Origin: Alphaproteobacteria bacterium
Lineage (GTDB): Bacteria > Pseudomonadota > Alphaproteobacteria > Rhizobiales > CAJQND01
Direction of reading: 5' to 3'
Length of the DNA stretch: 54,380 nucleotides
NCBI GenBank assembly: GCA_024227565.1
Contig: JAAEUE010000195.1
Coordinates: 1 to 54,380 of the forward strand
Shown here piece by piece: positions 26,923 through 36,842 of the stretch. The translations under genes were made by a program, and so were the position numbers. Positions within the stretch are counted from its first letter, which is position 1, and each line of letters begins with the position of its first letter. The notes beneath the pieces are model-generated. The model was not told the DNA's origin and searched no databases. It worked only from the letters and a program-made list of their open reading frames with translations.

Positions 26923-29109
26923 TTAGCCGGAAATCTTTGAGAAGTCTGCAACCTGCAGCGTTGCAGCGCGAATGCGGCCCAGCAAGGCCAGGCGGTTGGC
27001 GCGCACCTTTTCGTCCTCAGCGTTCACCATGACGGCGTCAAAGAACGCATCCACTGGTGCTCTCAGTTGGGCAAGGGCGGCCATGGCGCCCTCGAAATTC
27101 TCTTCAGAGACCGCAACAACCCCATCGTTCTCCGCGGTCTTGAGCGCGGCGAACATGGCCTCTTCCTCTGAACCGTCAAACAGCTTCTCGTCCACCTCGG
27201 TTTCAACCTTGGTGCCCTTCTTTTCCTCAGCAGCCAGAATGTTTGCCGCGCGCTTGTAACCGGCCAGCAAGTTCTGCCCGTCCTCGCTGTCCAGGAATAT
27301 GCCCAAAGCGTCCACCCGGCGCACGATCTTCAGAAGGTCATCCTGATCACCCAGGGAGAACACAGCATCGATGAGGTCATGGCGGGCACCCAGATCGCGC
27401 AGATAGACCTTCATCCGGTCAGCGAAGAACTCCAGCAAGTTGGCCGAAACGCCAACCACTTCGCGCGCAAGACATTCCTCGCGGCGCCCTTTGTCCCAGT
27501 TTTCCTCAGCTTTTGCGCCGTCCGCATCATCATCAAGATATTTGGCAATAAGCTGCTTTACGTAACCAGGCTCAGCCTCAATCCGCCGTTCCAACGGGCC
27601 GGCCAGATGTGGTTTGAGGATTTGCAGGAGCGGCAATTTCAGATCGCCCTCCAGAATGATCCGGATAACCCCAAGGGCCGCACGCCTGAGCGCAAAGGGG
27701 TCTTTTGAGCCCGTGGGCGTCTCGCCAATGGCCCAGAAACAGGCCAGGGTGTCGAGCTTGTCGGCCAGCGCCACCGTCTGCGCCACCTTGTTGGTCGGTA
27801 CCTCGTCTGAGGGCCCTTGCGGCTTGTAGTGCGTGGCAAGAGCGTCGGCCACATCGGTCTCAAGGCCTTCGGCTTTGGCATAGTAGCTGCCCATCAAACC
27901 CTGCAGTTCGGGGAACTCGCCCACCATGCCCGAGACCAGATCCGTTTTGCAGAGCCGGGCTGCCTTTTGGGCTACAGCGACATCGACCCCCATGCGCTCG
28001 GCCATTTCGCCGGCCAGCGACACAATCCGCTCCACCCGTTCTGCCTGGGTGCCAAGCCGTGCGTGGAAAGTGATGTTCTTGAGCGCCGGCAGCCGGTCTT
28101 CCAGGGACATCTTCAGGTCCCGATCCCAGAAGAACTTGGCATCCGACAAGCGGGCGGCAATCACCCGCTCATTGCCCTGAACAATCTTGTCGCCGCGATC
28201 CACGGCAAGCAGGTTGGAGACCAGCATGAACCGGTTGGCCAGCTTGCCGGTTTGCGGATCTCGCAAGGAAAAGCACTTCTGATGGCTCTTGATCGAGGTG
28301 ATGATGACCTCGGAAGGCAGCGCAAGAAAGCTTTCGTCAAACCCGCCCATCAGAACCACGGGCCATTCCACCAGCCCGGCGGTCTCCTGGGTGAGGGCCG
28401 CATCTTCGATCAGCTCCAACCTGCCCTGGGCGGCCAGGCTTGCAGCCTGCTCGGCAATCACCGCTGCGCGGGTTTCGGGCTCCAGCATCACAAAAGACGT
28501 CTCAAGCTGCATACCGTAATCTTCAAAGCCAGACACCACAATCGGCTCGCCGTTGCTCATGAAGCGGTGGCCGAACGTATGGTCGCAGCTGGAAATGCCG
28601 TCCACTTCAAACTCAACGACCTGGCCGCCGAACAGACACAGGATCGAATGCAACGGACGCACCCACCGCAAGGTGCCCGTGCCCCAGCGCATGGATTTGG
28701 GCCAAGGGAACTTGCGGATCACTTCGGGCACCAATTCAGCAATGATGGCTTCGGTGGGCCGGCCCTTGGTTTCGATCAGGGCGACGTAGTAGGCGCCCTT
28801 CTTTTTGTCGACCTGCTCCTCGCATTGTTCAAGCGTGACGCCGGCAGAGCGCAGGAAGCCCTCAATGGCTTTCTCCGGCGCATCGGTGCGCGGGCCTTTG
28901 CGCTCTTCGCGCACATCGGGTTGCGAGGCCGGAAGGCCTTCAATGGACAGCACCAGGCGCCTGGGGGTGGCGTGCGCCTCAACCCGGTCGAACGTGCAAC
29001 CGGCCTCCGTCAGCCCCTCGCCCACAAGGCGGGACAGATCTTCAGACGCACGCTTTTGCATGCGGGCTGGAATTTCCTCGGAGAACAGCTCTAAAAGCAG
29101 GTCAGGCAT
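26923..29109 (-). CDS. glyS: Glycyl-tRNA synthetase beta subunit
   Basis: A 728-residue beta chain of the bacterial (alpha-beta)2 glycyl-tRNA synthetase. It starts [20 protein letters not shown] and carries [33 protein letters not shown] and [10 protein letters not shown], all family hallmarks. It binds tRNA-Gly and supports the alpha subunit's aminoacylation. The start is the ATG at 29109; a TTG lies one codon upstream. It follows the CDGSH gene by 36 bases, itself overlapping glyQ, so the three form one minus-strand operon. Confidence 0.97.
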   Translation of the reverse strand: MPDLLLELFSEEIPARMQKRASEDLSRLVGEGLTEAGCTFDRVEAHATPRRLVLSIEGLPASQPDVREERKGPRTDAPEKAIEGFLRSAGVTLEQCEEQVDKKKGAYYVALIETKGRPTEAIIAELVPEVIRKFPWPKSMRWGTGTLRWVRPLHSILCLFGGQVVEFEVDGISSCDHTFGHRFMSNGEPIVVSGFEDYGMQLETSFVMLEPETRAAVIAEQAASLAAQGRLELIEDAALTQETAGLVEWPVVLMGGFDESFLALPSEVIITSIKSHQKCFSLRDPQTGKLANRFMLVSNLLAVDRGDKIVQGNERVIAARLSDAKFFWDRDLKMSLEDRLPALKNITFHARLGTQAERVERIVSLAGEMAERMGVDVAVAQKAARLCKTDLVSGMVGEFPELQGLMGSYYAKAEGLETDVADALATHYKPQGPSDEVPTNKVAQTVALADKLDTLACFWAIGETPTGSKDPFALRRAALGVIRIILEGDLKLPLLQILKPHLAGPLERRIEAEPGYVKQLIAKYLDDDADGAKAEENWDKGRREECLAREVVGVSANLLEFFADRMKVYLRDLGARHDLIDAVFSLGDQDDLLKIVRRVDALGIFLDSEDGQNLLAGYKRAANILAAEEKKGTKVETEVDEKLFDGSEEEAMFAALKTAENDGVVAVSEENFEGAMAALAQLRAPVDAFFDAVMVNAEDEKVRANRLALLGRIRAATLQVADFSKISG

Positions 29110-29145
29110 CAACAGGTCCGGTCAAATTGGCGGGCGCTAGCGCGC

Positions 29146-29385
29146 CTAAATCTTGTTGTGGGTGCCGTCGCAAAACGGCTCACCCTTGGTCATCTTGCAG
29201 CCGCAGAAGAACTTCTTGCCGTCCTTGTCGCAGTCCCATTTGAGCGGCTCAAATTCTGTGTCCTTGTGGCTGCCGTCGCAGAATGGCTGGCGGGCAGACT
29301 TGCCGCAGGCGCACCAGAAATAGGATTTCCCGGCCTTTACCTCTACGGCATAAGGTTCCTTTTGAGCGATTGTCGGATCAGCCAT
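29146..29385 (-). CDS. Dual CDGSH iron-sulfur protein
   Basis: A 79-residue protein made almost entirely of two CDGSH motifs: [16 protein letters not shown] (Cys25, Cys27, Cys36, His40) and [16 protein letters not shown] (Cys61, Cys63, Cys72, His76). Each binds a 2Fe-2S cluster through three Cys and one His, as in mitoNEET-type proteins, so it is probably a small cytosolic redox or cluster-transfer protein. AGGAGG precedes ATG 29385, which overlaps the end of glyQ by 8 bases. The longer frame (start 29457) would lie inside glyQ. Its placement between glyQ and glyS implies equal expression with the synthetase. Confidence 0.93.
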   Translation of the reverse strand: MADPTIAQKEPYAVEVKAGKSYFWCACGKSARQPFCDGSHKDTEFEPLKWDCDKDGKKFFCGCKMTKGEPFCDGTHNKI

Positions 29386-30370
29386 TTCCAGGTTCCTCCT
29401 CAGGGGTCGATGTCTCATCGGCGCCGCCGCCGGCAGTTTGCAGCCAAGCTTCCGCACATGCCTTGGACAGGTCGCGCACGCGCAGAATGTAACTCTGGCG
29501 CTCGGTCACCGAAATCACGCCGCGGGCATCCAGCAGATTGAAAATGTGGCTGGCCTTGATGCACTGGTCATAGGCCGGCAAGCCCATCAGGTGGATGCCC
29601 TGGCCGGTTTCTCCTGCCTTCAGGAGGGCGGCGCACTCAGCTTCGGCATCTTCAAAATGGCGCAGCAGGGCTTCGGTGTTGGCGTGCTCGAAGTTGAAGC
29701 GGGAATATTCCTGCTCGGCCTGCAGGAAGACCTCTCCGTAGGAGACGCGGTCGGCGCCCTCGCCGCCATTGAAGTTGAGGTCGTAAACATTGTCGACCTC
29801 CTGAACATACATGGCGAGGCGCTCCAACCCATAGGTCAGCTCGCCGGACACGGGATTGCAGTCAAATCCGCCAACCTGCTGGAAATAGGTGAACTGGGAG
29901 ACCTCCATGCCATCGCACCAAACCTCCCAGCCAAGGCCCCAGGCGCCAAGGGTCGGGCTTTCCCAGTCATCCTCCACAAAGCGGATATCGTGGTTGTCCG
30001 GATCGATGCCGATCTCATAGAGCGAGCCCAGGTAGAGGTCCTGAAGGTCAGACGGGGATGGCTTCAGCAGCACCTGATATTGGTAATAGTGCTGCAGCCG
30101 GTTGGGGTTTTCCCCATAGCGGCCATCGCTTGGGCGCCGCGAGGGCTGCACATAGGCGGCCTTCCAGGGGCGCGGGCCGACGGAGCGCAAGGTGGTGGCC
30201 GGGTGAAACGTGCCGGCGCCCACCTCCATATCGTAGGGCTGGAGGATAAGTGCGCCATACGCTGCCCAGTAGTTGTGCAACGTCAGTATCAGCCCCTGAA
30301 ATGAGCGCTGAGGGTCTAGGGACACTGAAGGCGTGGCCGTATTCGAAGCCATAGTCGAAGGCACTGGCAT
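29378..30370 (-). CDS. glyQ: Glycyl-tRNA synthetase alpha subunit
   Basis: A 330-residue catalytic alpha chain of glycyl-tRNA synthetase. Class II synthetase features: [45 protein letters not shown]-like [37 protein letters not shown] and [10 protein letters not shown]. It activates glycine and charges tRNA-Gly together with GlyS. ATG 30370 and ATG 30352 are both possible starts; residues 1-20 are a variable leader. Its last 8 bases overlap the CDGSH start. The C-terminal tail ([14 protein letters not shown]) is acidic and disordered. Confidence 0.97.
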   Translation of the reverse strand: MPVPSTMASNTATPSVSLDPQRSFQGLILTLHNYWAAYGALILQPYDMEVGAGTFHPATTLRSVGPRPWKAAYVQPSRRPSDGRYGENPNRLQHYYQYQVLLKPSPSDLQDLYLGSLYEIGIDPDNHDIRFVEDDWESPTLGAWGLGWEVWCDGMEVSQFTYFQQVGGFDCNPVSGELTYGLERLAMYVQEVDNVYDLNFNGGEGADRVSYGEVFLQAEQEYSRFNFEHANTEALLRHFEDAEAECAALLKAGETGQGIHLMGLPAYDQCIKASHIFNLLDARGVISVTERQSYILRVRDLSKACAEAWLQTAGGGADETSTPEEEPGNG

Positions 30371-30487
30371 TGGAAATCCGGAGAATCAGTTATGGCAGGC
30401 CCGCCCCGCCACGATTGGGGGCGCAACCTATGGACGGCGCTGCACCGGGTCAAGGAAACAATGACGTTGCCAGACAGGAGAGCCCGC

Positions 30488-30667
30488 TCAATCTTCGGCG
30501 TAATACTCGCCGGTTTTGGGATCTTGGCGCAGTTTGCGGATTTGTCCGTCGTCACGGCGATGGGGTTTAACACGGACGGTTTGTTGTTCGCGCAGTTCCA
30601 TAAAACGCTTCATAACGAAGCCAGCAGCGGCAACGCCGGCCAGAACGGTAAGGGTCTTTGCAATCAT
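30488..30667 (-). CDS. Small single-pass membrane protein
   Basis: A 59-residue protein: a membrane helix at about 4-20 (KTLTVLAGVAAAGFVMKRFM) then a basic, polar tail with VRVKPHRRDDGQIRKL ending EYYAED. AGGAGA lies just upstream of ATG 30667, which separates it from a longer frame running into the repeats. I recognise the pattern of short conserved rhizobial proteins of unknown function but no family name. The tail DPKTGEYYAED resembles short acidic ends in that group. It lies upstream of glyQ on the same strand and may share its promoter region. Confidence 0.75.
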   Translation of the reverse strand: MIAKTLTVLAGVAAAGFVMKRFMELREQQTVRVKPHRRDDGQIRKLRQDPKTGEYYAED

Positions 30668-30764
30668 GGGGTCTCCTCTCCTGTGGTGCAAATATAGGCA
30701 GATTGCGGCAAGAATCCAGCAGGCACGCAAGAAATGTCGCACCCCTGCGTCCCTGCCCCTCCCC

Positions 30765-30855
30765 CCGCGTTCCTGCGAAAGCAGGAACCCACCCAATCCA
30801 TCAACACGCTTAGAGCTATGGACCCCTGCTTTCGGAGGGGTGCGGGGTGTTGGGC
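30765..30855. repeat. Palindromic repeat unit, cluster member 1
   Basis: GTTCCTGCGAAAGCAGGAAC arm, then a spacer CCACCCAATCCATCAACACG with TTAGAGCTATGG, then a CCCCTGCTTTCGGAGGGG arm. About 90 bases, nearly identical to the unit at 31018 (a few base differences), in the same orientation. Confidence 0.8.
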
Positions 30856-30881
30856 GGGAAACCAAGCTCACGTCGCGACAC

Positions 30882-30966
30882 CGTCATTCCTGCGCAGGCA
30901 GGAATCCAGAGCTACGGAATTCTGAGTGTGCGGCCCCTGGATGCCTGCCTACGCAGGCATGACGGC
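30882..30966. repeat. Palindromic repeat unit, cluster member 2
   Basis: GTCATTCCTGCGCAGGCAGG arm near 30883 and CCTGGATGCCTGCCTACGCA arm near 30936, ending with GGCATGACGG. It belongs to a related but distinct subtype, closer to the unit at 39.1 kb, sitting between the two near-identical units. Confidence 0.75.
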
Positions 30967-31017
30967 GGGTTCGCTTCCCCCGCGTTCCGCCTCCTCCCCC
31001 GCGTTCCTGCCCCTCCC

Positions 31018-31107
31018 CCGCGTTCCTGCGAAAGCAGGAACCCACCCAATCCATCAGCATGCTTAGAGCTATGGACCCCTGCTTTCGCAAGGGTGCAGGG
31101 TGTTGGG
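31018..31107. repeat. Palindromic repeat unit, cluster member 3
   Basis: Same arms and spacer as 30765-30855, with the right arm CCCCTGCTTTCGCAAGGG. The two units are direct repeats about 250 bases apart, preceded by C-rich tracts (CCTCCCCCGCGTTCC) also present at the first unit. It ends just before the GNAT gene stop. Confidence 0.8.
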
Positions 31108-31123
31108 GGAAAGGGCAAACGCC

Positions 31124-31549
31124 CTAGTCGATCAGCCGGCGTGCCATGCAGAGCCGAGGTTCCACCTCATACCCCAAGGCCTCATAAAACGCGCGGATCT
31201 TCTCGTTGTCGGCCCTGAGCAGCAGATTGAGCTTCCAGACCCCTTGCGCCTTCAGCCAACCTTCTGCGTGGCGCATAAGTTGGCGGCCATAGCCCTTGCC
31301 CTGCAGGTCTGGATCCACCGACACGTAGTAGAGCGTGCCGCGGTGGCCGTCGTGGCCCACCATCACGGAGGCGACAATCCCCCCCTCAAGCTCGCCCACC
31401 AGAATGTCGGAGGCAGGTTGCTCGCGGGCAAAGGCGATGTCCTTAACCGGGTCGTTGTGCGGGCGCGTCAGGCCGCAGCGCTCCCAAAGGGAGATGACGG
31501 CCTCTTCGTCTTGATCTGCGAAGGGCCGGAAGGAGAGCTCCTGGCTCAT
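31124..31549 (-). CDS. GNAT acetyltransferase, YpeA-like
   Basis: A 141-residue GCN5-related N-acetyltransferase close to E. coli YpeA: FRPFADQDEEAVISLWERCG, then LTRPHNDP, ILVGELEGGIVASVMVGHDG, and the acetyl-CoA motif A VDPDLQGKGYGRQLM. NEKIRAFYEALGYE completes the fold. It transfers an acetyl group to an unknown amine substrate. ATG 31549 overlaps the stop of the FAD oxidase gene by four bases (ATGA), which indicates translational coupling in a three-gene operon with the Sua5-like gene. Confidence 0.92.
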   Translation of the reverse strand: MSQELSFRPFADQDEEAVISLWERCGLTRPHNDPVKDIAFAREQPASDILVGELEGGIVASVMVGHDGHRGTLYYVSVDPDLQGKGYGRQLMRHAEGWLKAQGVWKLNLLLRADNEKIRAFYEALGYEVEPRLCMARRLID

Positions 31550-32988
31550 GACGGGAGAACTTTGCCGGGATTGAGAATGCCGTTCGGATCAAACAGGTCT
31601 TTCAGGCCAAGAAGGAGCTCCATCTCCAGGGGCGATTTCACCTTTGGCATCATGTAGGTCTTGGACTGGCCAATGCCATGTTCCGCGCTGATAGAGCCGG
31701 ACATGTCGATCGCAATGTTGTTGATGATCCCTGTCAGCTCATCCCAGCGGGCCATGAAGGCATCCGTGTCAGCGCCTTCGGGCTGGGAAATGTTGAAATG
31801 GATATTGCCGTCGCCAATGTGGCCGTAGGGCAAGGGCCGCGCATCAGGGACGGCCTCCTTCAACGCTTCAAGGCCCCGTTCAATCAGCTCAGGCACCTGG
31901 GAGACCGGCACCGAAGTGTCGAGCTTGATCGAGCCGCCTTCAAACTTCTGCACCTCCGACATGCGCTCGCGCATGGACCAGAACATCTGATATTGCGCCT
32001 CTGAGCTGGCGAGCGCCGCATCGCTGATCAAATCAGCCTCGAAGGCTTCCTCCAGAATGGAAGTGAGGACGGGCATCAGGTCGCCTGGCGCGGCACCGCC
32101 CGCGATCTCCACAATCACGTACCATGGGAAATAGGAGCCCAGCGGGTTGCGCAGTTCAGTGTGGCGCTCAACGATTTCCATGCCGTAGTGCGGAAAAATC
32201 TCAAAGCCAACCACGCCGTTGCCGGTTTTGCCTTGGGCCAGAGCCAGAAGCTCCAGCGCCGGCTCAGGCGCAGAGATGCCCACCAGGGCAACCGCCCGGT
32301 CACGCGGGTTTGGGTAGAGCTTCAGCACCGCACCGGTGATGATGCCGAGGGTGCCCTCTGAGCCGATGAAAATATCGCGCAGGTCATAGCCGGTGTTGTT
32401 CTTGCGCAGCCGGTTCATGCCGTTCCAGATGCGCCCGTCTGCCATCACAACCTCAAGCCCCAGGGCAAGATCACGGGCGTTGCCATAGGCCAGCGTGGCG
32501 ATGCCGCCGGCGTTCGTGCCCAGGTTTCCACCGATCTGGCAGGAGCCTTGCGAGCCGATGCGCAAAGGAAACAACCGGTCGACTTCTTCAGCGGCTTCTT
32601 GAACGCTCTGTAGGATGCAGCCCGCCTCAACCGCGATCGTGTTGTCCAGGGCTTCTACCCGCAAAATTTTGTTCATGCGCTCCAGAGAGACCACGATCTC
32701 GTTGCCGCTGGGCGACGGCACCTGGCCGCCAACGGCGCCGGTGTTGCCGCTTTGGGGCACAACGCCGGTTTGGGTCTCGTTGGCGATCTTCAGGATCTCC
32801 GAGACTTCCTGCGTGGAGCCGGGGCGCAGCACCAGCGAAGCACGGCCCGGCCATCTGTCGCGCCATTCGGTGACGTAGTTCTCCATCTCTTGGGCGTCGC
32901 GCACGGCGTACTTCTCGCCAACGACGGCGACAAGACGGTCGATGGTTTCTGCGCTGGGCGCAGCTAATTTCGGGCTTGTGGCATCCAT
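31546..32988 (-). CDS. FAD-linked oxidase (D-2-hydroxyacid/glycolate oxidase GlcD type)
   Basis: A 480-residue flavoprotein with an N-terminal FAD_binding_4 domain (RPGSTQEVSEILKIANETQT, QSGNTGAVGGQVPS, IGSQGSCQIGGNLGTNAGGI, IGSEGTLGIITGAVLKLYP) and a C-terminal FAD-oxidase domain with GHIGDGNIHFNIS and SAEHGIGQSK. Such enzymes oxidise D-2-hydroxyglutarate, D-lactate or glycolate and pass electrons to a carrier; D-2-hydroxyglutarate dehydrogenase is the closest guess. ATG 32988 matches family starts; the upstream extension overlaps the Sua5-like gene. It lies 25 bases after that gene and overlaps GNAT by four. Confidence 0.92.
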   Translation of the reverse strand: MDATSPKLAAPSAETIDRLVAVVGEKYAVRDAQEMENYVTEWRDRWPGRASLVLRPGSTQEVSEILKIANETQTGVVPQSGNTGAVGGQVPSPSGNEIVVSLERMNKILRVEALDNTIAVEAGCILQSVQEAAEEVDRLFPLRIGSQGSCQIGGNLGTNAGGIATLAYGNARDLALGLEVVMADGRIWNGMNRLRKNNTGYDLRDIFIGSEGTLGIITGAVLKLYPNPRDRAVALVGISAPEPALELLALAQGKTGNGVVGFEIFPHYGMEIVERHTELRNPLGSYFPWYVIVEIAGGAAPGDLMPVLTSILEEAFEADLISDAALASSEAQYQMFWSMRERMSEVQKFEGGSIKLDTSVPVSQVPELIERGLEALKEAVPDARPLPYGHIGDGNIHFNISQPEGADTDAFMARWDELTGIINNIAIDMSGSISAEHGIGQSKTYMMPKVKSPLEMELLLGLKDLFDPNGILNPGKVLPS

Positions 32989-33013
32989 CTGTTCAGTTCT
33001 ACGCCGGAATATC

Positions 33014-33964
33014 TCAGACGTCGAGAGTGCGCGGCGCGGCAGCCCGGCGCAGCCTGTCGTTGATCGCCTCGCCAAGGCCCACCTCCGGCACGCGCATGGC
33101 GGCGATGGCCTGAGCCTTGGCATCAAGCTCGTGCAAGTGGGCAAAGAGATTGGCCGCCGCTTCCACCAAGTCGCCGGATGGGCTGAGGTTCAAGATCAAG
33201 CCGCCATGTGCAGGAACCGCAGGACCGAACGCCAGAAGCGCCTCGCCCTCTTCCGGCGCGTCCGCATTGAGCCGTAGCGATGCCTCTGGCGCATAATGGT
33301 GTTGAAGCTGGCCCGGGGACAGCGGTTTGCCGTCCTCGATCTCACCGCCAGCGAGTTGGAGCCCCAGCGCGGCCTCGATGTCCTCCCGCGCCACGCCGCC
33401 GGCCCTGAGCAGGCTTGGCGGTTCTGTCAGGCAGGAGACAATGGTCGATTCAAGCCCAACACTGGTGGGCCCACCATCCACAATGGCCGCAACCTTGCCG
33501 CCAAGCTGATCGCGCACATGGCCCGCCTGGGTTGGGCTCAGCCGGCCGGAAAGATTGGCGCTCGGCGCAGCCACCGGTCCTGCGAAAGCTTTCAGGAGCT
33601 GGCAAGCTGCAGGATGGGCCGGAACCCGCAAGGCAATGCTGTCCAAACCCGCCGTGGCCAGAAGGGAGACCGCGCAATCAGGCTGTTTGGGCACAACCAA
33701 GGTGAGCGGGCCCGGCCAGAAATGTTTGGCCAGCTGCATGGCACGGTCTCCGAAGACACCGCAGCTCCGCGCCTTCTCCAGGCTTTCAACGTGCATGATC
33801 AGCGGATTGAACTGGGGCCGGCCCTTGGCGGCGAATATGGCCGCGACCGCCGTGTCAGAACAGGCATCGCCCCCTAAACCATAGACGGTTTCGGTTGGGA
33901 ACGCGGCCAACTCGCCAGCCTTCAGGGCCTTGGCGGCGGCTGATATGTCTGACGTCTGAACCAT
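33014..33964 (-). CDS. L-threonylcarbamoyladenylate synthase (Sua5 type)
   Basis: A 316-residue YrdC/Sua5 enzyme that makes threonylcarbamoyl-AMP from threonine, bicarbonate and ATP, the first step of t6A modification of ANN-decoding tRNAs. The YrdC domain shows FPTETVYGLGGDA, KGRPQFNPLIMHV, LRVPAHP and APSANLSG. The Sua5 C-terminal domain begins after a linker containing SPGQLQHHYAPEA, so this is the long Sua5 form rather than the short TsaC. It is the first gene of the operon with the FAD oxidase and GNAT genes and is divergent from the acyl-CoA dehydrogenase over 119 bases. Confidence 0.95.
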   Translation of the reverse strand: MVQTSDISAAAKALKAGELAAFPTETVYGLGGDACSDTAVAAIFAAKGRPQFNPLIMHVESLEKARSCGVFGDRAMQLAKHFWPGPLTLVVPKQPDCAVSLLATAGLDSIALRVPAHPAACQLLKAFAGPVAAPSANLSGRLSPTQAGHVRDQLGGKVAAIVDGGPTSVGLESTIVSCLTEPPSLLRAGGVAREDIEAALGLQLAGGEIEDGKPLSPGQLQHHYAPEASLRLNADAPEEGEALLAFGPAVPAHGGLILNLSPSGDLVEAAANLFAHLHELDAKAQAIAAMRVPEVGLGEAINDRLRRAAAPRTLDV

Positions 33965-34083
33965 GGATTGTGAACGCCCGTAGAGATTGCTGATTGAATG
34001 AGCCGTGCCAGAGGCTTAAAAGTTCCCAGCACCAGCCTAGCGCACCAAGCGCGGCTAATAGGCGGAAACGATCGGGAAGGCAA

Positions 34084-35877
34084 ATGACCTATACACCCCA
34101 GCTCAACGACCTGCGCCACACTTTGGGAGATGTCTCCGGCTTCAATGCCCTCGTCACAGAGGGCCTGTTTCCTGATCTGGACCTGGAACTGGTGGACGCG
34201 GTTCTGGAAGAGGCCGGCAAGTCCGCCGCCGAGATCATCGCCCCCATCAACCAGCCCGGCGATACAGAAGGCTGCACGTACGATCCTGAAACCGGCGACG
34301 TAAAAACCGCATCCGGTTGGAAGGAGACCTATGCCCAGTGGGTGGAGGCCGGCTGGGGCGCCCTGCCGTGTTCGCCAGAGCACGGCGGCCAGGGCTTGCC
34401 CACAACCATGGGTCTGGCAGTGCAGGAGCTTTGGAACACGGCGGCAAACGCCTATGGCATCGGCACGCTTTTGACCCAAGGCGCCGTCAACGCGGTCATC
34501 GCCCACGGCACTGAGGAGATGAAAACCGCATATCTGCCCAAAATGGTCACCGGGGAATGGACCGGCACGATGAACCTGACCGAGCCTCAGGCCGGGTCAG
34601 ATCTGGCGGCGCTGCGCTCCAAGGCCGAGCCGCAATCCGATGGCAGCTACAAGATCACCGGCACCAAGATTTTCATCACCCACGGCGAGCACGACCTGAC
34701 GGAGAACATCATCCACCTGGTGCTGGCACGCCTGCCCGATGCGCCGGAGGGCACACGCGGCATCTCGCTGTTTGTGGTGCCGAAGTTCCTGGTGAACGCC
34801 GATGGCAGCATTGGCGCGCGCAACGATGTGAAGTGCGCCGGGCTGGAAGAGAAGATGGGCATCCACGGCTCGCCCACCGCCGTCATGCAGTATGGCGAAA
34901 ACGGCGGGGCAACCGGCTGGCTGCTTGGCGAGGAGAACCGCGGGCTCAACTGCATGTTCACGATGATGAACCACGCCCGCCTGAATGTGGGCATGCAAGG
35001 GGTCGCCATTGCCGAACGCGCCTTCCAGCATGCGCTCGACTACGCCCTGGAGCGCAAGCAGGGGCGCCGGCCGGGCACAGACGGCATGGTGCCGATTATC
35101 GAGCACCCCGATGTGCGCCGCATGCTGATGGACATGAAGACCAAGACCGCTGCAGCCAGGGCCATATGCTACGCCTCGGCCAATGCGCTGGACCGGGCTG
35201 AATTTGGTCAAACCGACGAAGCGCGCCAGGTCGGCGAGCTGGAAGCTGCCTTGCTGACGCCCGTGGCCAAGACCTTCGGCACCGAGATGGGCGTGGATGT
35301 GGCCTCCACCGGTATCCAGGTGTTCGGCGGCATGGGCTTCATTGAGGAAACCGGCGCCGCACAGCACCTGCGCGATGCCCGCATCACACCGATTTATGAA
35401 GGCACCAACGGCATCCAGGCGATTGACCTGGCGACCCGCAAGCTGCCCCTGGAAAACGGCGACACCGTGCGCGGCCTGATCGAAGGCTTCAAGGAGATCG
35501 CCGACGCGGTGATGGCCTCCAACGACGAACGCTTCGGCCGCACCGGCTACCGCCTCACGTCCGCCATTGAAGAGCTGGAAGAGGCCACGGCCTGGATGCT
35601 CGACACCCTGCCGGACAATCTGGACAAGGTGCTGGCCTCTGCCACCCCCTTCAGCAAATTGATGGGCCTGACCGCTGGAGGCTGCTGGCTCGCCAAGGGC
35701 GCGCTGGCCGCCTCCCAGCGCCAGGATGAAGACACCGCCGACGCTGACGGCGTGCGCATTCTGGAGGCGCGCTATTTTGCCGAAAACCACCTGCCCCAGG
35801 CGCGTGGTTATTCCTCCGTGGTGCGCGGAAGCGCCGATGCCTTCTTCGCCGCCACCCCCGATGCAATTGCACTTTAA
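34084..35877 (+). CDS. Acyl-CoA dehydrogenase (long DmdC/FadE-like form)
   Basis: A 597-residue acyl-CoA dehydrogenase with the extended C-terminal domain (PF12806 type). FAD/substrate motifs: MNLTEPQAGSDLAALRSKAE, TGTKIFITHGEHDL, GVAIAERAFQHALDYALERK, QVFGGMGFIEETGAAQ and the catalytic-Glu segment PIYEGTNGIQAIDL. This architecture covers medium/long chain fatty acid enzymes and DmdC (methylmercaptopropionyl-CoA dehydrogenase for DMSP use); sequence alone does not decide. GGGAAGG precedes ATG 34084. It is followed after 15 bases by an HDAC-like gene. A long open frame on the opposite strand is a shadow of this gene. Confidence 0.95.
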   Translation: MTYTPQLNDLRHTLGDVSGFNALVTEGLFPDLDLELVDAVLEEAGKSAAEIIAPINQPGDTEGCTYDPETGDVKTASGWKETYAQWVEAGWGALPCSPEHGGQGLPTTMGLAVQELWNTAANAYGIGTLLTQGAVNAVIAHGTEEMKTAYLPKMVTGEWTGTMNLTEPQAGSDLAALRSKAEPQSDGSYKITGTKIFITHGEHDLTENIIHLVLARLPDAPEGTRGISLFVVPKFLVNADGSIGARNDVKCAGLEEKMGIHGSPTAVMQYGENGGATGWLLGEENRGLNCMFTMMNHARLNVGMQGVAIAERAFQHALDYALERKQGRRPGTDGMVPIIEHPDVRRMLMDMKTKTAAARAICYASANALDRAEFGQTDEARQVGELEAALLTPVAKTFGTEMGVDVASTGIQVFGGMGFIEETGAAQHLRDARITPIYEGTNGIQAIDLATRKLPLENGDTVRGLIEGFKEIADAVMASNDERFGRTGYRLTSAIEELEEATAWMLDTLPDNLDKVLASATPFSKLMGLTAGGCWLAKGALAASQRQDEDTADADGVRILEARYFAENHLPQARGYSSVVRGSADAFFAATPDAIAL

Positions 35878-35892
35878 AAGGCTCAAACCCCC

Positions 35893-36831
35893 ATGACGAC
35901 ACTGCTTCTTAGCCACGACATCTGCATTGAGCACCAAACGCCCGAAGGCCATCCGGAACGCCCGGACCGGTTGCGCGCCCTCAACCAGATTTTGGCCTCG
36001 GCGCACTTTGACAATCTGCTCCGGGAGGACGCCCCGCAAGCCTCCCGCGACAGCATTCTGCTGGCCCATCCAGAAGACTATGTCTCGATGATCGAGGGCC
36101 TGTCGCCCGAACACGGCATGGAGCCGATAGATGCGGACACCTGGATGTCGCCGGCCAGCCTGGAAGCTGCCTATCGCGGCGTGGGCGCGGCCACGCGGGC
36201 GGTGGATGCCATTGCCCAGCGCGAGGTGGACAATGTGTTCTGCGCCACGCGCCCCCCGGGCCACCATGCCGAGACAAACCGCGCCATGGGCTTCTGCCTG
36301 TTCAACAATGTTGCGGTGGCCGCACACTATGCCCGCGAGGAATATGACCTGGAACGGGTCGCGGTGGTCGACTTTGATGTGCACCACGGCAATGGGACCC
36401 AAGAGATGTTCTGGTCAGACGAGGATCTGTTTTACGGCTCCACCCACCAGATGCCGTTGTTCCCAGGATCGGGCAATAAAACGGAGACCGGCGAGGGCAA
36501 CATCTTCAACGCGCCCCTCAGCCACGGTGATAGCGGGGCGGTGTTCCGCGAAGCCATGGCCACCACGGTGCTGCCGGCACTGGATGCCTTTGAGCCGGAC
36601 TTGCTGATTATCTCCGCCGGCTTTGATGCCCACCGGTCAGACCCGCTCGGCGGGTTGCAGCTGGAAGAGGAAGATTATGCCTGGATAACTCTGCGTCTGA
36701 TGGAGATTGCCGACAAACATGCCGACGGGCGTGTTGTCTCCGTGCTGGAAGGCGGCTATGACCTCAGCGCCCTGGCCTCTTCGGCGGGTGTGCACATTCA
36801 GGCGCTGATGCGCGGAACAGCGGAAAATTGA
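35893..36831 (+). CDS. Histone-deacetylase-family amidohydrolase
   Basis: A 312-residue class II HDAC-like Zn deacetylase (acetoin utilisation/acetylpolyamine amidohydrolase relatives). Active-site parts: RPPGHHAE (His124, His125), [11 protein letters not shown] (Asp162, His164 as Zn ligands), [14 protein letters not shown] and LEGGYDL. Bacterial members deacylate polyamines or proteins; the substrate is unknown. It lies 15 bases after the acyl-CoA dehydrogenase and 11 before xseB, so it belongs to a multi-gene plus-strand unit. An HDAC-like gene next to xseB is a known alphaproteobacterial arrangement. Confidence 0.94.
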   Translation: MTTLLLSHDICIEHQTPEGHPERPDRLRALNQILASAHFDNLLREDAPQASRDSILLAHPEDYVSMIEGLSPEHGMEPIDADTWMSPASLEAAYRGVGAATRAVDAIAQREVDNVFCATRPPGHHAETNRAMGFCLFNNVAVAAHYAREEYDLERVAVVDFDVHHGNGTQEMFWSDEDLFYGSTHQMPLFPGSGNKTETGEGNIFNAPLSHGDSGAVFREAMATTVLPALDAFEPDLLIISAGFDAHRSDPLGGLQLEEEDYAWITLRLMEIADKHADGRVVSVLEGGYDLSALASSAGVHIQALMRGTAEN

Positions 36832-36842
36832 GGACCCCTGCC

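Noticed and set aside
30765..31107. Possible CRISPR array
   Set aside because: Only three units of two subtypes, the repeats are palindromic with similar spacers, and there are no cas genes.
34597..36402. A 601-codon open frame antisense to the acyl-CoA dehydrogenase and HDAC-like genes
   Set aside because: It is His, Gly and Ala rich, spans two well-supported genes on the other strand and matches no family; it is a codon-bias shadow.
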